A DNA stretch of 64,000 nucleotides from Mytilus californianus (GCF_021869535.1 NW_026262734.1:110209088-110273087), one strand, 5' to 3'; counted from the first letter of the stretch, positions 24,970 through 36,139 are shown. Numbers and translations are program-made. Notes: a model not told the origin generated them from the sequence alone.

Positions 24970-26180
24970 GCAAAACTTCCTTCAAAATAAGAATATGGTT
25001 TTCTATTCCCTTATACGCACCATGAATATCTAAAATCGTATTTTAAAAAATTTCCTGTCACTATGTGTTTAGTTTCTGTAATTATTCAAGTCAATTATTT
25101 GTATTAATTGTTCGCGAATAAAACCACGTGCACTTTCATAATGTAGATATTAAAGGACTATTCACATAACATTTATTTTCACGATTTAAATTCAAGATGA
25201 AACATATTACGACTTCAAAAGAAACGAATGTATGTTCATGTCATTAAACTATCAAAAAATGGAGCTTAAGGTCAAAGATCTCGTCCTATAACTCGCAAAA
25301 TCTTGTAGTGATAAAACCATATATAAAATAGAAAAACTTAATAGAAAAGTATTGAAATTTGCCCGGACGCAATTATTTCAATTACAAATCGATTAGTTGA
25401 CATCAAGTGGTCACCTCTCCAAATAACTGTATCGTTTTAAAAACAAATTCCATTTGGTTGTATAACGTTGACATGGTAATTTAGGTGATAATTAGGTAAA
25501 ATATGGGTACATACAAAGACCTTTAAAATACAGTACATATATGTCTAATTATGTAAAATGTAAATCCATAGGATGTGAACTGATTCATATTTTAAACCGG
25601 AAAACATGGTTTATATTTTGGTTGAAATAAGTTTTCAACTTGATTTAAATAATTTCGGGTACTCTTAGATCGGTATTTTGTAATTTTTCCTATTGGTTGT
25701 TGGTTTTCGTGCAGATCTGATCGTGCAGATCTGATAAGTAAAGCCTTTCCAACTGATTTTTACATTATGTATTGATGCTAAACCACCGTCGTAGATTTAA
25801 GGGAAGGGGTTAACGCTCATAAGCCATAAGCATATTTAACCTTTCCACATCCTCAATGTGACTGATTCTACTCTGTAGTGGTTGTCGTCGGCTGCTGTCA
25901 GACATATTTGAATTTTGCTGATCATTTATACATAAATCAGAATGTTTGTTTTCCAATTTGAAATATTTGACATTATGTCATGCCGGTATAAGTGTTACTC
26001 TTTGTTGAAGATTGTACGGTGACGTAAAGTTGTTAACATCCTCATCCTGTTTGTGTCTGCTGGTTTGTTGTCTCATTGCAAATCGTACAACATCTCATTA
26101 TCCTAACATTTAATTAATGTACGTAAACTAAACTAAAAGAAATGAATAGAGAAACAAATTGTGAAGAAAATTTTTAATGT
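24970..26180. other. No gene recognised
   Basis: AT-rich. It contains a short direct duplication GTGCAGATCTGAT near 25713-25737 and an R2 fragment at 25985-26100 (GTACGGTGACGTAAAGTTGT, GTCTCATTGCAAATCGTACA). Nothing else seen. Confidence 0.4.
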
Positions 26181-26184
26181 TGAT

Positions 26185-26860
26185 ATGAAATTGATATCGT
26201 CGACATCGACACAAAAAGACGCACCAGGAGAAACTAAATTGTTTATATGGATAATTAGAGCAGATAGATATTTGGAACAAAATTTGTCGATATCGACCCC
26301 ATGTCGTCTATATCGTCGGTATCGACAACTGTATTAGATGAATATAGCGTTAACTCATTGAAAGAACAAATCAGTTGAGGAAATTGTAAATGCCTACTTG
26401 AAATCGTACACCATATCCGTATTTTGACATTGCTAAATTGCAAAATAGTATGAAGAACATAAACTAAACTATATGAACATGATGAAATGAAATGAAAAAA
26501 TCATAAAAGAATTTTTTTTAAATATATATATCGCGAATTGATATTGTCGACATCGTCGATATCAACAGCTTAAACTGATAAAGAAGTAGAAACTAAATTG
26601 TCTTTATGGACAACTGTATCAGATAAACATTTGGGACAATATTTTTTGATGTCGAATCGATATCGGCGATACAATCGATATCGGCGATACAATCGATATC
26701 GACAACGTAAACAGTTTAACCAGAAGAAACGTGCCAGGTATACAATTTGGCTGACAATATCGAATCAATATCGACGGCTGATGCTGTGTTTATGCGACAC
26801 TTTTAGCAATACATGTAAATGCATATTGATATCATTACGATATCGTCGATGTCTTCGTGC
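26185..26860. repeat. Degenerate repeat tract rich in CGATATCG palindromes
   Basis: Two related halves start near 26191 and 26538 (about 347 bp apart), each with GTCGACATCG, GAAACTAAATTGT, TATGGA and a GATATTTGG/ACATTTGGG step. CGATATCG or GTCGATATCGAC recurs (for example at 26285, 26662, 26680 and 26698), and an 18-bp unit CGATATCGGCGATACAAT is repeated in tandem at 26662-26697. CpG content is unusual against the AT-rich surroundings. Confidence 0.6.
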
Positions 26861-28895
26861 CGAACTATTGTGTTTCGGACATACCTCAAATAGGCAAACC
26901 AAATTCAGAATGAGAATAATGGTGTGTCTAAAATATTTTAAAGATTCTAGAATAATGGACAAAATAAATAAATAAAGAATAAAGTAATGAAGGACCTCCA
27001 TCCAGACCCTCATTTATTCTAAACCCATTGAAATACAATTATGCTTTAGGTTTTCAAACTAAAATGTCTGAAATATGTCAAAGTAAATAATGTACATCTG
27101 TTCTGGTGGTGATATTACCTTCGATGTAACAGTCTTTCATTCGCGTACACAATATAAATCAAGGACACATATATAAGAATACTATTGTATAAAAGTATAA
27201 CAAAAATACCGAACTCCAAGGCAAATTCAAAAAGAGGAAGTCCATAAAAACCGGTAAAAATCAAACGCTTTCAATCAACGGAACAAGTGAAAATCAACTG
27301 CCATATTCCTGACTTGGTACAGGCATTCACATATTCATGATTTGGTACAGGCATTCCCATATTCCTAACTCTGTATTTTTTCATTTTTCGTATAAAATGG
27401 TTTTCAATACGGCCGTTATTTCCGAAAGTATACATCATCTTTGTTCTTTTATTCGTATCGGCGGTGATTAGAAAATTTTCACATTATACACGCTTATTAT
27501 AATATAAATGCGATTATATCTTATTGAAGAATGTGTGTTCCAAATATCAGGTTTTCTGCAATATATTTTCTGCAATGTCTAATGAGCCATTTGTTGACTT
27601 TTTCCCCTTTCCATTGACCACTTCTTTGAGCACCGCTTATTTACTAACACATATGACATTCTTACTATCTAGAAAGTGTGTTGAGATACATTTAACAAAA
27701 CTTCTAGTGACAGCAATTTTACCTGTGCTATGGAAAATAGAGAAACTACCTTTAAAATAAACTTAGACAGAATTATTTGGTTTAAGTAAAAACATATCTT
27801 AATATTCAATTCCAATTTCGAAGTGGTCTTCAAATTGAGCTTTGTGTTAGATTTTTGGTATTTTATTTTGAGAAGAATATTAAAAGATAAATTGGAATGG
27901 TTGTCAATAAGAGGTGTGGCGCGTTTAAACATGTTTATTAGCGCTTATCTCTCCTCAAACATTAGACACCGGGTAACAACACAACATTATATCAAAGACA
28001 TTTACATATATCATTCAGATTCATTAATTGTTGCTTGTGTAACGACCTATATGTTATTCAGCAAAAAGAGTATTTTGAATATAGTATATTGGCGATATGT
28101 ATTCCAACATGTACTTCAGTCTGAAGTAGACGATGGAGAAGTCCATATCCTTAAAGGGAATACACTGTTTGGCTATTCCTTTGAATACATAAAAGAAAAT
28201 GTCATGATGAAGAACTAATTAAAAGGGAGGTTCCTTTGATATATTGGTTTGTTTATTAAATCACGAGCCTAATGTACATTAACTCAATTGTTTCCGTATT
28301 CCTTACTTCAATTGGAATAACATTAAACGTTACCAACTTGTGTTGCACCAGATGCGCTTTTTGGCTTTTTGACAATTAATGCCTCTACAGTGATGTCAGT
28401 TTGGCAATTTGACAAGCTAGTGACATGGGCTGTTTAAATTGGTGTGCTTTTGTATGAAAGTAGGACTATAACATAAAACACGTCTTATATAATGTTAAAT
28501 TGCGTTTCTAGAAAAATCCGTAAACATAATTTGGTTTAAACATGACATGCTATTGTTGTAAAAATTTCCGTATTACCTTAAAGACATTAAAACATTATAT
28601 CATCGTATTTGGGTTTTTTTTCAGAAGGAAGTTATTGGTCTCGATATGAAGCGTGAACAAATGAAGAAACGACAAAAAATCGTAACGTCGTAACGTATGC
28701 TACAAAATCCCAGTTTTTAATGTTTGATCATTCATCACTAACTAAATATGAGTCCACAAATATTTTCATATCGTTTTTATCAGCGGATTTTAGAGAAAAG
28801 GGCATCTTAAGTTAAATACAATACAAATATGAGCGGCGTTTTACACACATTCCATACATGTTTTACTGCACCGGGTCTATACTGCTGCTTGTGGA
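26860..28895. other. No gene recognised
   Basis: Holds an R3 copy at 27190-27370 and an R9 fragment at about 28345-28400. A 131-codon open frame at 27823-28218 has no start context, domain or codon signature I can use, and is left uncalled. Confidence 0.35.
27190..27370 (+). repeat. Dispersed repeat family R3 with internal triplication
   Basis: Starts with the R3 sequence ACCGAACTCCAAGGCAAATT and GGAAGTCCATAAAAACCGG. The segment TATTCCTGACTTGGTACAGG is then repeated about two and a half times (27304-27365), with drift. Confidence 0.65.
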
Positions 28896-28972
28896 CTATT
28901 AACTTCTATGTCAATTGATCTCTAGTGGAAAGTTGTTTTTTAATTGGCAATCATACAACATCTTCTTATTTT
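28895..28972 (-). repeat. Dispersed repeat family R2, end fragment
   Basis: GAAAGTTGTTTTTTAATTGG, then CAATCATACAACATCTTCTT, the terminal part of R2. Confidence 0.55.
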
Positions 28973-28974
28973 TA

Positions 28975-29285
28975 TATCAGTCCCCGAGGGTATCATCAGC
29001 TCAGTAGTCCGGACTATGGTACTGAGATGATTTATAACAAACCATCTAAAAAAGTTGTACGTTTATGAATTTAAAAAATATTAAGAAACTTAACTTTCAA
29101 CTCCCGCTGAGAAAGTTGATCTTAAATGGATATTGCTATTTATTTAGGTCCTTTTTAGTCATATAGCTCTTCAAATGTTTTGGTTGTAATACATCCTACA
29201 TCCTTGGCTTTCAAATATTCGAATGTGAGAATTCCTGATGAAGGTAAATCCAGAAAAGCGCTTCAGACAAATGAAATTAACAAAG
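28975..29285 (+). repeat. Dispersed repeat family R7, copy
   Basis: TCAGTCCCCGAGGGTATCAT, GATTTATAACAAACC, TTAGGTCCTTTTTAGTC, CTTGGCTTTCAAATATTCG and AATCCAGAAAAGCGCTTCAG. Inverted partner at 18715-19065; a short related piece lies at 2385-2440. Confidence 0.75.
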
Positions 29286-29683
29286 TATAAAAATAAGAAG
29301 ACCATTTTTATAGAGCTTTCTCAAATATTCAATTGACTACATTGTGTATCTCTGGAAGCATGAATGCTATATTTGTCATATTTTTGATATTCAGATGATG
29401 TTCAAAGATTTCTAAATGTATACCAAATTTCGAAACGTATACGTATACCCAGCTTAAACCTCAAAGTAGTTTAAACAATCATGAGATGATCAAAAATAGA
29501 AAATAGCGAACGGGCAACAAGTGGGGGCATTCGTACAAGTACCCTGTGCGACATTAACACAACAATACGAGGAAATATTATTACAACATTCTTTGACGTC
29601 AATTTGAAATGAAAAATCCTGAGTTTTTAGTTCTACTGACATGTTAACAGAATCAAGTCAAATTATAAAAAGGATATTGTCAT

Positions 29684-29689
29684 TTTATT
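29684..29689 (-). terminator. Polyadenylation signal of the C1q gene
   Basis: AATAAA on the minus strand, about 32 bases after the stop codon of the C1q gene. The spacing is short but normal for a compact 3' UTR. Confidence 0.6.
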
Positions 29690-29720
29690 AAGAACAAAGT
29701 ACGGTACTTTTAATATCAAA

Positions 29721-30169
29721 TTAAATATCGGCTATTTTCCATCCAGCAAATGAACTTCTAATATCTTTATCAGCGAATATATTTCCGTGAACGGCATAAT
29801 TTGAACTGGTCCTGACGAAAACGGTGTCGCCAGTGTTCAAAGTAATAACTGAGACTGGTGTTGTGCCACAAAAACTTGGTCCTCTGTGATCTGTATAGAT
29901 TTGAGATACTATTTCACTATTCTTAAAGATGTTTACTCCTAAGTAGCTATTGCGGTCTGGAAAGAGTGTAAAAGTGATTGCGTATATTCCATTCTGTGTA
30001 GCAGTAAACACCCCTGTGTGATTGTTATAGCAATTTCCTACGTTTGTAATTATGCGGTCAAAAACTATTGAATGGTGATGACCAATATCCTTCTCTGGTA
30101 TGGTAAGCTGGGCATAGAATGCTACAGAAGAGGACTTAACTGGTATACTGGCACTCAATAACCTACTCG
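29721..30169 (-). CDS. C1q gene exon 2: globular C1q domain
   Basis: Begins at acceptor ATTTCAG with two bases completing a split codon. There is no ATG at its start, so it cannot be an independent gene. It contains the whole C1q jelly-roll, including two Cys (in GNCYN and SFCGT) that are common in mollusc members. Confidence 0.9.
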
Positions 30170-31618
30170 CTGAAATTGTAATGGTGATTATTGTTAAATG
30201 ACGATGGTAATATTGTAAATTATCACTTTATAATTTAAGAGCTGCTATGCTAGCTGACAAGATTTATCATCGAGTTGGTATTTTTCTATAAATTCATTGT
30301 TTATCAAATGTTAAAATCATTCGAAACACTGATGTTTTCTACCTAGAGCATAACTGGCCCTTTCTTGATGTGGCACAATCATTTCAAATTTTGCCATTCA
30401 ATGCTCTTCATCCCAATTGATTTGTTTTCCATCTGTTCTATTTCGAGTACCACTGATGTGTTTGTATATCAATATTTTGGTTTTCAATGCTCTTCAACCT
30501 GATTCATTTGTTTTTCCAATTGTTTCATTTTTGGTACCACTGATGTGTTTGTATAGACGAAACCCATCTGGTTTACGCAATTATAAGACTGGTGTCCTTT
30601 ATAATAATTAACTCGCCAGTTCTATTCGAACTAAGTTGGTTGCCTGTTATTCCCTCAAGAATTTCTTAAAAGAAGTCAATGTATATTGACTGCAGTATAA
30701 CTTTAAATGTACTGCCTTTTATTGCATACGTTTTAGTATACTGATCGGGATTTATAAATGAGGCTGGATTCAGGTATCAAAACTAGCTAAACGCTCTCAT
30801 ACATTAAATTCAGGAACCTCGGTGGTAGATGTCGCATGTCATCTTAATGTTTTTTACTAACGATGTTATGTTGCCCTCGTAAAATCTTTTTATTTTTAGT
30901 TGTGTTGGGTTGCTGTCTCATTGAAATATACCTCATATCATATTCATAATTTAAAAAGTGTATCTCCTATTTATCAATTTGTTTAAGTGGCCTCGGTGGC
31001 CAAGTGTTCTAAGTAGTCGAACTACTTTATCACTAGCCAGTCAACACTGAGGTTGTAAGTTCAAATCCCGCACCGGGCAGGTCCACTCGACTCTAATCTT
31101 AATTGACTAGGATTGTCAGTTTTCCTATCGAAGGTCGATGGTTCTCTCCGGGCACTCCGGCTTCCTCCACCAAAAGCTGACCGTCACGAAATAGCACAAT
31201 AGTGTTGAAAGTGGCGTTAAACACCAATCAATCAATCAATCAATTTATTTATAAAATTATTACGTATGTTACCTCTTGCTTTATCTTCAACAGGTAAATC
31301 AGTTTTATGGTTTACTTTGGCCACTTTTGGTTTCCTCAAAAAATCCTTGCTTTGGTTTGTCACTTTATCATTTCCAGTATCAACAAGCTTTACGTCCGTA
31401 TACAGTGTATGCAGTTTTGTAATGACATCGTTTAACCTAACTATTTCCCCTTTTTGGCTTTTGACTGTCGATTTTAATTCATAAATTTCATTTCCTTGAA
31501 ATTCTAAAATTTTCTCGATATGTTTGATTTTTGAAAATAATTTTGTTTCAACTGAATTTCCTAACACTACCAACACAAACGACGCTGCAAACAGTAAACG
31601 TAAGACGCACACAGCCAT
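29721..31618 (-). CDS. Secreted coiled-coil C1q-domain protein (two exons)
   Basis: Spliced minus-strand gene: exon 1 is 31618-31273 (ATG at 31618), exon 2 is 30169-29721 (TAA). The donor is GCAAGAG/GTAACA and the acceptor TACAATTTCAG/CGAG. Both sides are phase 1, giving about 264 residues. Residues 1-21 are a signal peptide (MAVCVLRLLFAASFVLVVLG). Residues about 25-75 form a heptad-like coiled coil (KIKHIEKILEFQG, ELKSTVKSQKGEIVRLNDVI), then a charged linker. The C-terminal 130 residues are a C1q domain: SVAFYAQLT, VFDRIITNVGNCYN, GVFTATQNGIYAITFTL, LNTGDTVFVRT, ending SSFAGWKI. C1q proteins of this type form trimers and act as secreted recognition molecules; the family is strongly expanded in bivalves. 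Length and architecture are normal. No collagen repeat is present. The specific ligand cannot be inferred. Confidence 0.9.
30385..30605 (+). repeat. Family R1 copy, core doubled in tandem
   Basis: TTCAATGCTCTTCA occurs at 30398 and again about 92 bp later, each followed by ACCACTGATGTGTTTGTATA; only the second reaches the GACGAAACCCATCTGG core. Located in the C1q intron. Confidence 0.65.
30987..31244 (+). repeat. tRNA-derived SINE with (ATCA)n tail
   Basis: The tRNA-like head has an A-box TGGCCAAGTG (30997) and a perfect B-box GTTCAAATCC (31059). The body contains CTCCGGGCACTCCGG and CACGAAATAGCACAATAGTG. The 3' end is TGGCGTTAAACACCAATCA running into four to five ATCA repeats. The 3' domain looks like the conserved metazoan SINE domain reported from many molluscs, but that name needs an alignment. 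It lies in the C1q intron, opposite to the gene, with its tail about 28 bases from the exon 1 donor. Confidence 0.85.
31273..31618 (-). CDS. C1q gene exon 1: signal peptide and coiled coil
   Basis: Starts at the ATG at 31618. It ends at the phase-1 donor GAG/GTAACA; the open frame otherwise runs on into intron and SINE sequence, which would be wrong. The strong Leu/Ile heptad run suggests oligomerisation. Confidence 0.85.
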
Positions 31619-34267
31619 TATGTTGAACTGATTTATCAGGATTTCTTTCTAATAAATGTAGTCCTTGACATCAATATTATCTTACGACTACACTTTAGAT
31701 AACTTAACTTACTCTCTCAAATGAACTTATTTCTTATCATATTTTCAAAGTAAACCAGAAAGTAAAGACATGCTTTTTTGAAAATATTTAGTGTACGTAT
31801 ATGTATCCAATACGGAGTATTGAACTCCGTTCATTTTAAAATCACTTAATATATCCTTTTGTATTTTAGTGTAATTAGTTGTTATTATGAGTCTTTAAAC
31901 CAAATAATGAGTCTTTAAACCAAATGAAGACGAGAACGATATAAAATATATGCATATGCATGAACACAAACATACATATGGACATTTATTTACCATAGTG
32001 TCCATAGTCAAATACTGATCAAAACTGTCTTCTGAATCATATACATGGCCCGGGTATTAGTGCCGAATATAGTCTATCCTCAATTCCTTCTTGTACAGTT
32101 ATATATAGCATCACTATTACATTTTGACGTTTGTCGCCTTGACGTTTGTCGCCTTGACGTTTTCGATCTGTATCAAATATTAGGGCTAACTGTCTTTGGT
32201 CAAAAACAATACGTAAACCTCTAATATATATTGATTGTGGTGTTTTGGCCATTCTGCCTAATTAGCGTGTACCCCAAATTCTTGTGGTATAACAATTTTT
32301 GTCCAACCTTAGTCAACAAGATCAAAGTTTAAACTGTTATTGTTTAGTTAAAACAATGAATGTTCAATCAGTTAAATTGAGGTCTGGAGCTGGCATGTCA
32401 GTAACTGCTAGTAGTCCTTTGTTAATTTATGTATCATTGTCATTTTGCTTAGTTTCTTCTGTTACATATTCTGACATCGGACTCGGACTTCTTTAAACTG
32501 AGTTTTACTGTGCGTATTGCTGTGTGTTTGTTTATTCTACATTGGCTAGAGATATAAGGGGAGGGTTGAGATCTCACAAAACATGTTTAACCCCGCCGCA
32601 TTTTTCCGCCTGTCCCAAGTCAGGAAACTCTGGCCTTTGTTAGTCCTGTATGTTTTTTTTAATTCTAGTTCATTTATATGTTTCGGAGTTTAGTGTGACG
32701 TCCATTTTCACTGAACTAGTACACATTTTTGTTTAGGGGCCAGCTGAAGCCCGCCTCCGGGTGCGGGATTTTCTCGCTTTGTTGAAGACCCATTGGTGGC
32801 CTTGGTCTGGTTTCTGCTCTTTGGTCAGGTTGTTGTCTCTTTGACACAATCCCCATTCCCATTCTCAATTTTACTTAACTGGGTTATTTTGAAGAAAACA
32901 CACATTGTCTTAAAACGGTCGGCAAAACATTATACAAAAATTTAACAAATGCAAAACGATTTTGTGAAATAAAAAGGGAATCAAATAAAACAAGATTCAA
33001 ACGGATAATCACATGACATTTACACGATATTAATAAAGTAAATCACTAAATTACAATACAATAAGAGACAAGTTTGTATAAAAGCAAAACAATTAAATAA
33101 CTGATATATCTGTCCTAATTTAATTTTAGTTAATGCAAATATGCCATGATGAAAACACAGGTTTGGTTTTATCTTAATTTATTTTTGTTAAAGCGGGCAT
33201 ATATGTCAATTTACTTGTTCCACTGTTTTCCACAAATCAAGTAATAGAAAAAAAATTTAAAACCTCCTATTAATTTCAAATATTTGTATTTCCCGCTTTT
33301 CATCAACTGTTCCAATTTCACAGGTAAAATAAATACATTTACTTTAGAACGACGCATTAGATATTGGAAAAGACGGACAGAAAACGTCAGGTAATGTATA
33401 CTCTATTAAGTGTAATTAGTGTATTTGCTCAACAAGATATTTTAAGAAGAGAAAATAACATACATTTACAACAAATTATTATTGATCAACAAATAAGCTT
33501 GGACTTCCTAGTTACCAAAGTTATCGTAAACAAATCGAGCAATAAACACTATTCAGGAAACTTGAGTGTAGAATTTTCTTTTTAATGGAGTGCTTTTGTT
33601 TATTTTTATCAAATTTTGAAATTTGGCCCAAGCCTTTTGTTAGATTGGAGTGTACATGTGTTGTCTAATAATTCACTTTCTGTTTTTTATTCTCGGATCT
33701 AAAATGTGGATGGTTTCAATCTTCATTAGGAGGGCATCCGATACGCACCTCTTACTTGACATTTTAAAATATATTTTTATTTCCATTATAATCCCGTCCA
33801 TGTCTTCTGCTAAGGTCTACTAAACTGAGGCTGTATATGTTACATTTTGTGGTGACTTATATTCCGTCCTCCTTTAGATATGTACTTATCACAGCATGCG
33901 ACTAAAAACAGTTGTTGTAATTGACCTGAGCAACACCACGGGTGCAACTCATGAAACGAGAATTGCTTACTATTTCGTTATTTATCTCATTTTTCCTGTG
34001 GAGTTCATGTTTCTCAATTTGTCGTTTACTAATTACGATCAATTACCATTTTGATGACTTATTTGATTTTGTTTTTGTCTAATTCTTTTCTTAGTATAGG
34101 AGGTTTTTATTCGACCTATCAATTTCGAATTGACTCTAGGTATATTCCTGCTTATTGGTCCGTATTCAACATCTCCCTGGAAACTGTAAAAAGCTATCAC
34201 AAAAAATTCCTGTCCAAAAACATATTATTCATTTTTTTAATCTTTTCCAAATACAATATTTGTTATC
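31619..34267. other. Intergenic, C1q to B-box gene
   Basis: Upstream region of the C1q gene and of the B-box gene, which diverge from it. It holds the long R5 copy, a small duplication of GAGTCTTTAAACCAAA at 31891-31924 and a TTGACGTTTGTCGCC doublet at 32131-32160. No promoter element can be asserted. Confidence 0.4.
32375..32875 (+). repeat. Dispersed repeat family R5, long copy
   Basis: Collinear with 14455-14825, then continues through GCCCGCCTCCGGGTGCGGGA, GACCCATTGGTGGCC, TCTGCTCTTTGGTCAGGTTG and TGTCTCTTTGACACAATCCC. Best copy of the family here. Confidence 0.85.
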
Positions 34268-34270
34268 TTC

Positions 34271-34278
34271 TGTTTCAG
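34271..34278 (+). promoter_or_regulatory. Splice acceptor just before the B-box gene start
   Basis: TATCTTCTGTTTCAG is a strong pyrimidine tract plus AG, seven bases before the ATG at 34286. It implies at least one non-coding 5' exon upstream, not located. Confidence 0.6.
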
Positions 34279-34285
34279 ATCAGTC

Positions 34286-35893
34286 ATGGCATCAATTTCA
34301 CAATGCCAAATATGTTCTAAACTTGATAAGTCTGTTCCAGCTGATAAATGGTGCACGGATTGTGAGCATTTTCTTTGTAATGAATGTGTTACTGTGCATA
34401 AGGAAAGTCGAGTGTCACAGCCGCATCGTATTATTGACGCTGAGACTCTGACATTGCCCAAACAATGTGCAAGTCATCCTAAGCTGACATTGGATTTCTT
34501 TTGTACACAGCATGATATTCTCTGTTGCGAAATGTGCATATCGGATAATCATCGGTCTTGCGATAAAGTCGATACGATTCAGGTAGCTTGCAAAAACGCA
34601 ACGATTTCGACTCTTTACCGAGATACAGCTGACGGAATGAAGCAAATACTTGAAACACGCAACCGTATTATTCAAAACAGAACTGAAATAAAAGATAGGG
34701 TTGTTCAAGAAGAGAATGACATTGTGAGAAAGATTGCAAAAGTGAAGGAGTCGCTAATCCAACAGCTTGATGATATGGAAAATATCATTCGATCAGAGCT
34801 GCAGATTGCACGAAAGAATGCTGTAAAGTTATTGGAAAATGAAAAAGTCAATTCCAAAAAATCTGTTTCAAAGTTAGAAAAATATTTAACACAACTGGAC
34901 GTTTTTACCAAAAAAGGATCAGATCTGCATGTTTTCCTTCTTCTGCATGAACTGCAGCCCATCGTCAGCGAAGAAAATTGTTGTCTTGAGAATATTGTTC
35001 CTAATCTTTCCGAACCTCGCTTGATATTTCTAGAACCCAATCAGAATTTTGTGGAAGGTAAATGGTTAGGATCTGTTACTATAAAAGAAGAAAAGTCAGG
35101 TCTGCAATATTGTCCATCTAAGCATATGCAGGCTCAAATTATCTCGGCTCCAAAATCTTTCAAGCTTTGCGATCGCATCGGTCTCAAAAACGGTGACGTC
35201 ACTGGTCTTACAACTGACAGTAATGATAACCTAGTTATTACAAGCCGCGATCGTCTGCTATCATATAGTAAAAATGGAAAATACATTAATGAATGCAAGC
35301 TAGGCAGTGATGCGTGGGATGTGTCATTTCATTCAACGTCAGGAAATGTTGTTGTAGCATTGCAAGAAAACGGTATACAACTGGTAAATAATTTTACCCC
35401 AGGACGCGTCGTTAAATGTAAAAATGCTGTTTTTGGTGTTTCGTCCGGCAACGAAAATATTTTCGTCGGTGATACTAAGGGGAATTTGCATATATTTAGT
35501 TCTGAGCTAAGACACTTGAAAGCGTTAAAGTTTGGTAGGGACGATTTTTATTATGTACATTACAGAAGAAATAAAATCTATATTTCAGAACCTATTTCCG
35601 ATGTAGTTCATTGTATAAATGATGACGGGTCTCCTATTTTTAATTTCACTTCATCCACATTAGAAATGCCCAATTGTATAGCAACGGACCGTCCAGGAAA
35701 TGTGTACGTCGTTGGCCGTGATTCAAACAATATTCATCGTCTGTCTAAAAATGCTAAGAAGAGTGAAGTTGTGTTGGGACCTGAAGATGGATTAAAAGAC
35801 CCGAGTGCTATTTGTTTTAGTAAAGATTATAGCAAACTATTTCTATCAAATGAAGATGGTGCAAGTGTCTATGTATATGAATGTCAATATTAA
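34286..35893 (+). CDS. RING-less TRIM-like B-box/coiled-coil/NHL-type protein
   Basis: 535 residues in one uninterrupted exon. Residues 7-47 form a first B-box (C7, C10, C23, C26, C31, C34, H38, H47) and 61-92 a second (C61, H64, C73, H76, C80, C84, H89), the double zinc-binding arrangement of TRIM proteins. There is no RING finger before them, so direct ubiquitin-ligase activity is unlikely. Residues about 100-235 are a coiled coil rich in E, K, I and L, expected to dimerise. Residues about 290-535 read as repeated beta-propeller blades of the NHL kind (GDVTGLTTDSNDNLVITSRD, AWDVSFHSTSGNVVVALQ, PNCIATDRPGNVYVVGRDS, DPSAICFSKDYSKLFLSNED). It is cytoplasmic, with no signal peptide or membrane segment. 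Such genes form large families in bivalves. The start is chosen because it directly precedes the B-box. No AATAAA was seen within about 170 bases downstream. The ligand or partner is unknown. Confidence 0.9.
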   Translation: MASISQCQICSKLDKSVPADKWCTDCEHFLCNECVTVHKESRVSQPHRIIDAETLTLPKQCASHPKLTLDFFCTQHDILCCEMCISDNHRSCDKVDTIQVACKNATISTLYRDTADGMKQILETRNRIIQNRTEIKDRVVQEENDIVRKIAKVKESLIQQLDDMENIIRSELQIARKNAVKLLENEKVNSKKSVSKLEKYLTQLDVFTKKGSDLHVFLLLHELQPIVSEENCCLENIVPNLSEPRLIFLEPNQNFVEGKWLGSVTIKEEKSGLQYCPSKHMQAQIISAPKSFKLCDRIGLKNGDVTGLTTDSNDNLVITSRDRLLSYSKNGKYINECKLGSDAWDVSFHSTSGNVVVALQENGIQLVNNFTPGRVVKCKNAVFGVSSGNENIFVGDTKGNLHIFSSELRHLKALKFGRDDFYYVHYRRNKIYISEPISDVVHCINDDGSPIFNFTSSTLEMPNCIATDRPGNVYVVGRDSNNIHRLSKNAKKSEVVLGPEDGLKDPSAICFSKDYSKLFLSNEDGASVYVYECQY

Positions 35894-36064
35894 AATCAAA
35901 AGATTTAACATAAAATCTAAGGAAAACAATCTTCTGTCTTGACAGATATCATTTTTACAAAAGTAATAGATAACATGAACTGCTATTTTACAAGATGCCG
36001 GGGTTTTCTTATTTGTATTTAATTACTATAGTATACAGATATTGTATACAAGTTTTCAGAACAG

Positions 36065-36135
36065 TTTTCAATCCACCAAAAGACAAACAGCAGTCTACAA
36101 CACACAACGTAGAAAACTAAAGACTGAGCAACACG
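36065..36135 (-). repeat. Dispersed repeat family R6, fragment
   Basis: AAAAGACAAACAGCAGTC, ACACACAACGTAGAAAACTA and AGACTGAGCAACACGAAT are the reverse complement of the R6 core. Adjacent to an R2 copy, as at 885-1400 and 22320-22740. Confidence 0.65.
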
Positions 36136-36139
36136 AATA

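Larger units (their letters stand above)
21150..24970 (+). repeat. Segmental duplication, copy B
   Basis: Partner of 11690-17330. Between matching blocks it has its own insertions (families R2, R6, R3). The divergence is substantial, with frequent substitutions and small indels, so the duplication is old. No coding exon was recognised. Confidence 0.7.

Noticed and set aside
27823..28218. 131-codon open frame on the plus strand
   Set aside because: No domain, signal peptide, transmembrane pattern or splice support. The length is possible by chance in a 64-kb window with hundreds of frames.
30987..31075. Possible functional tRNA gene (A-box and B-box present)
   Set aside because: It does not continue into an acceptor stem, and the body and (ATCA)n tail identify it as a SINE.
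33364..33585. Plus-strand frame with MYTLLSVISVFAQ followed by a helical stretch, like a secreted protein's first exon
   Set aside because: Too short, with no clear donor at its end and no downstream partner exon before the B-box gene.
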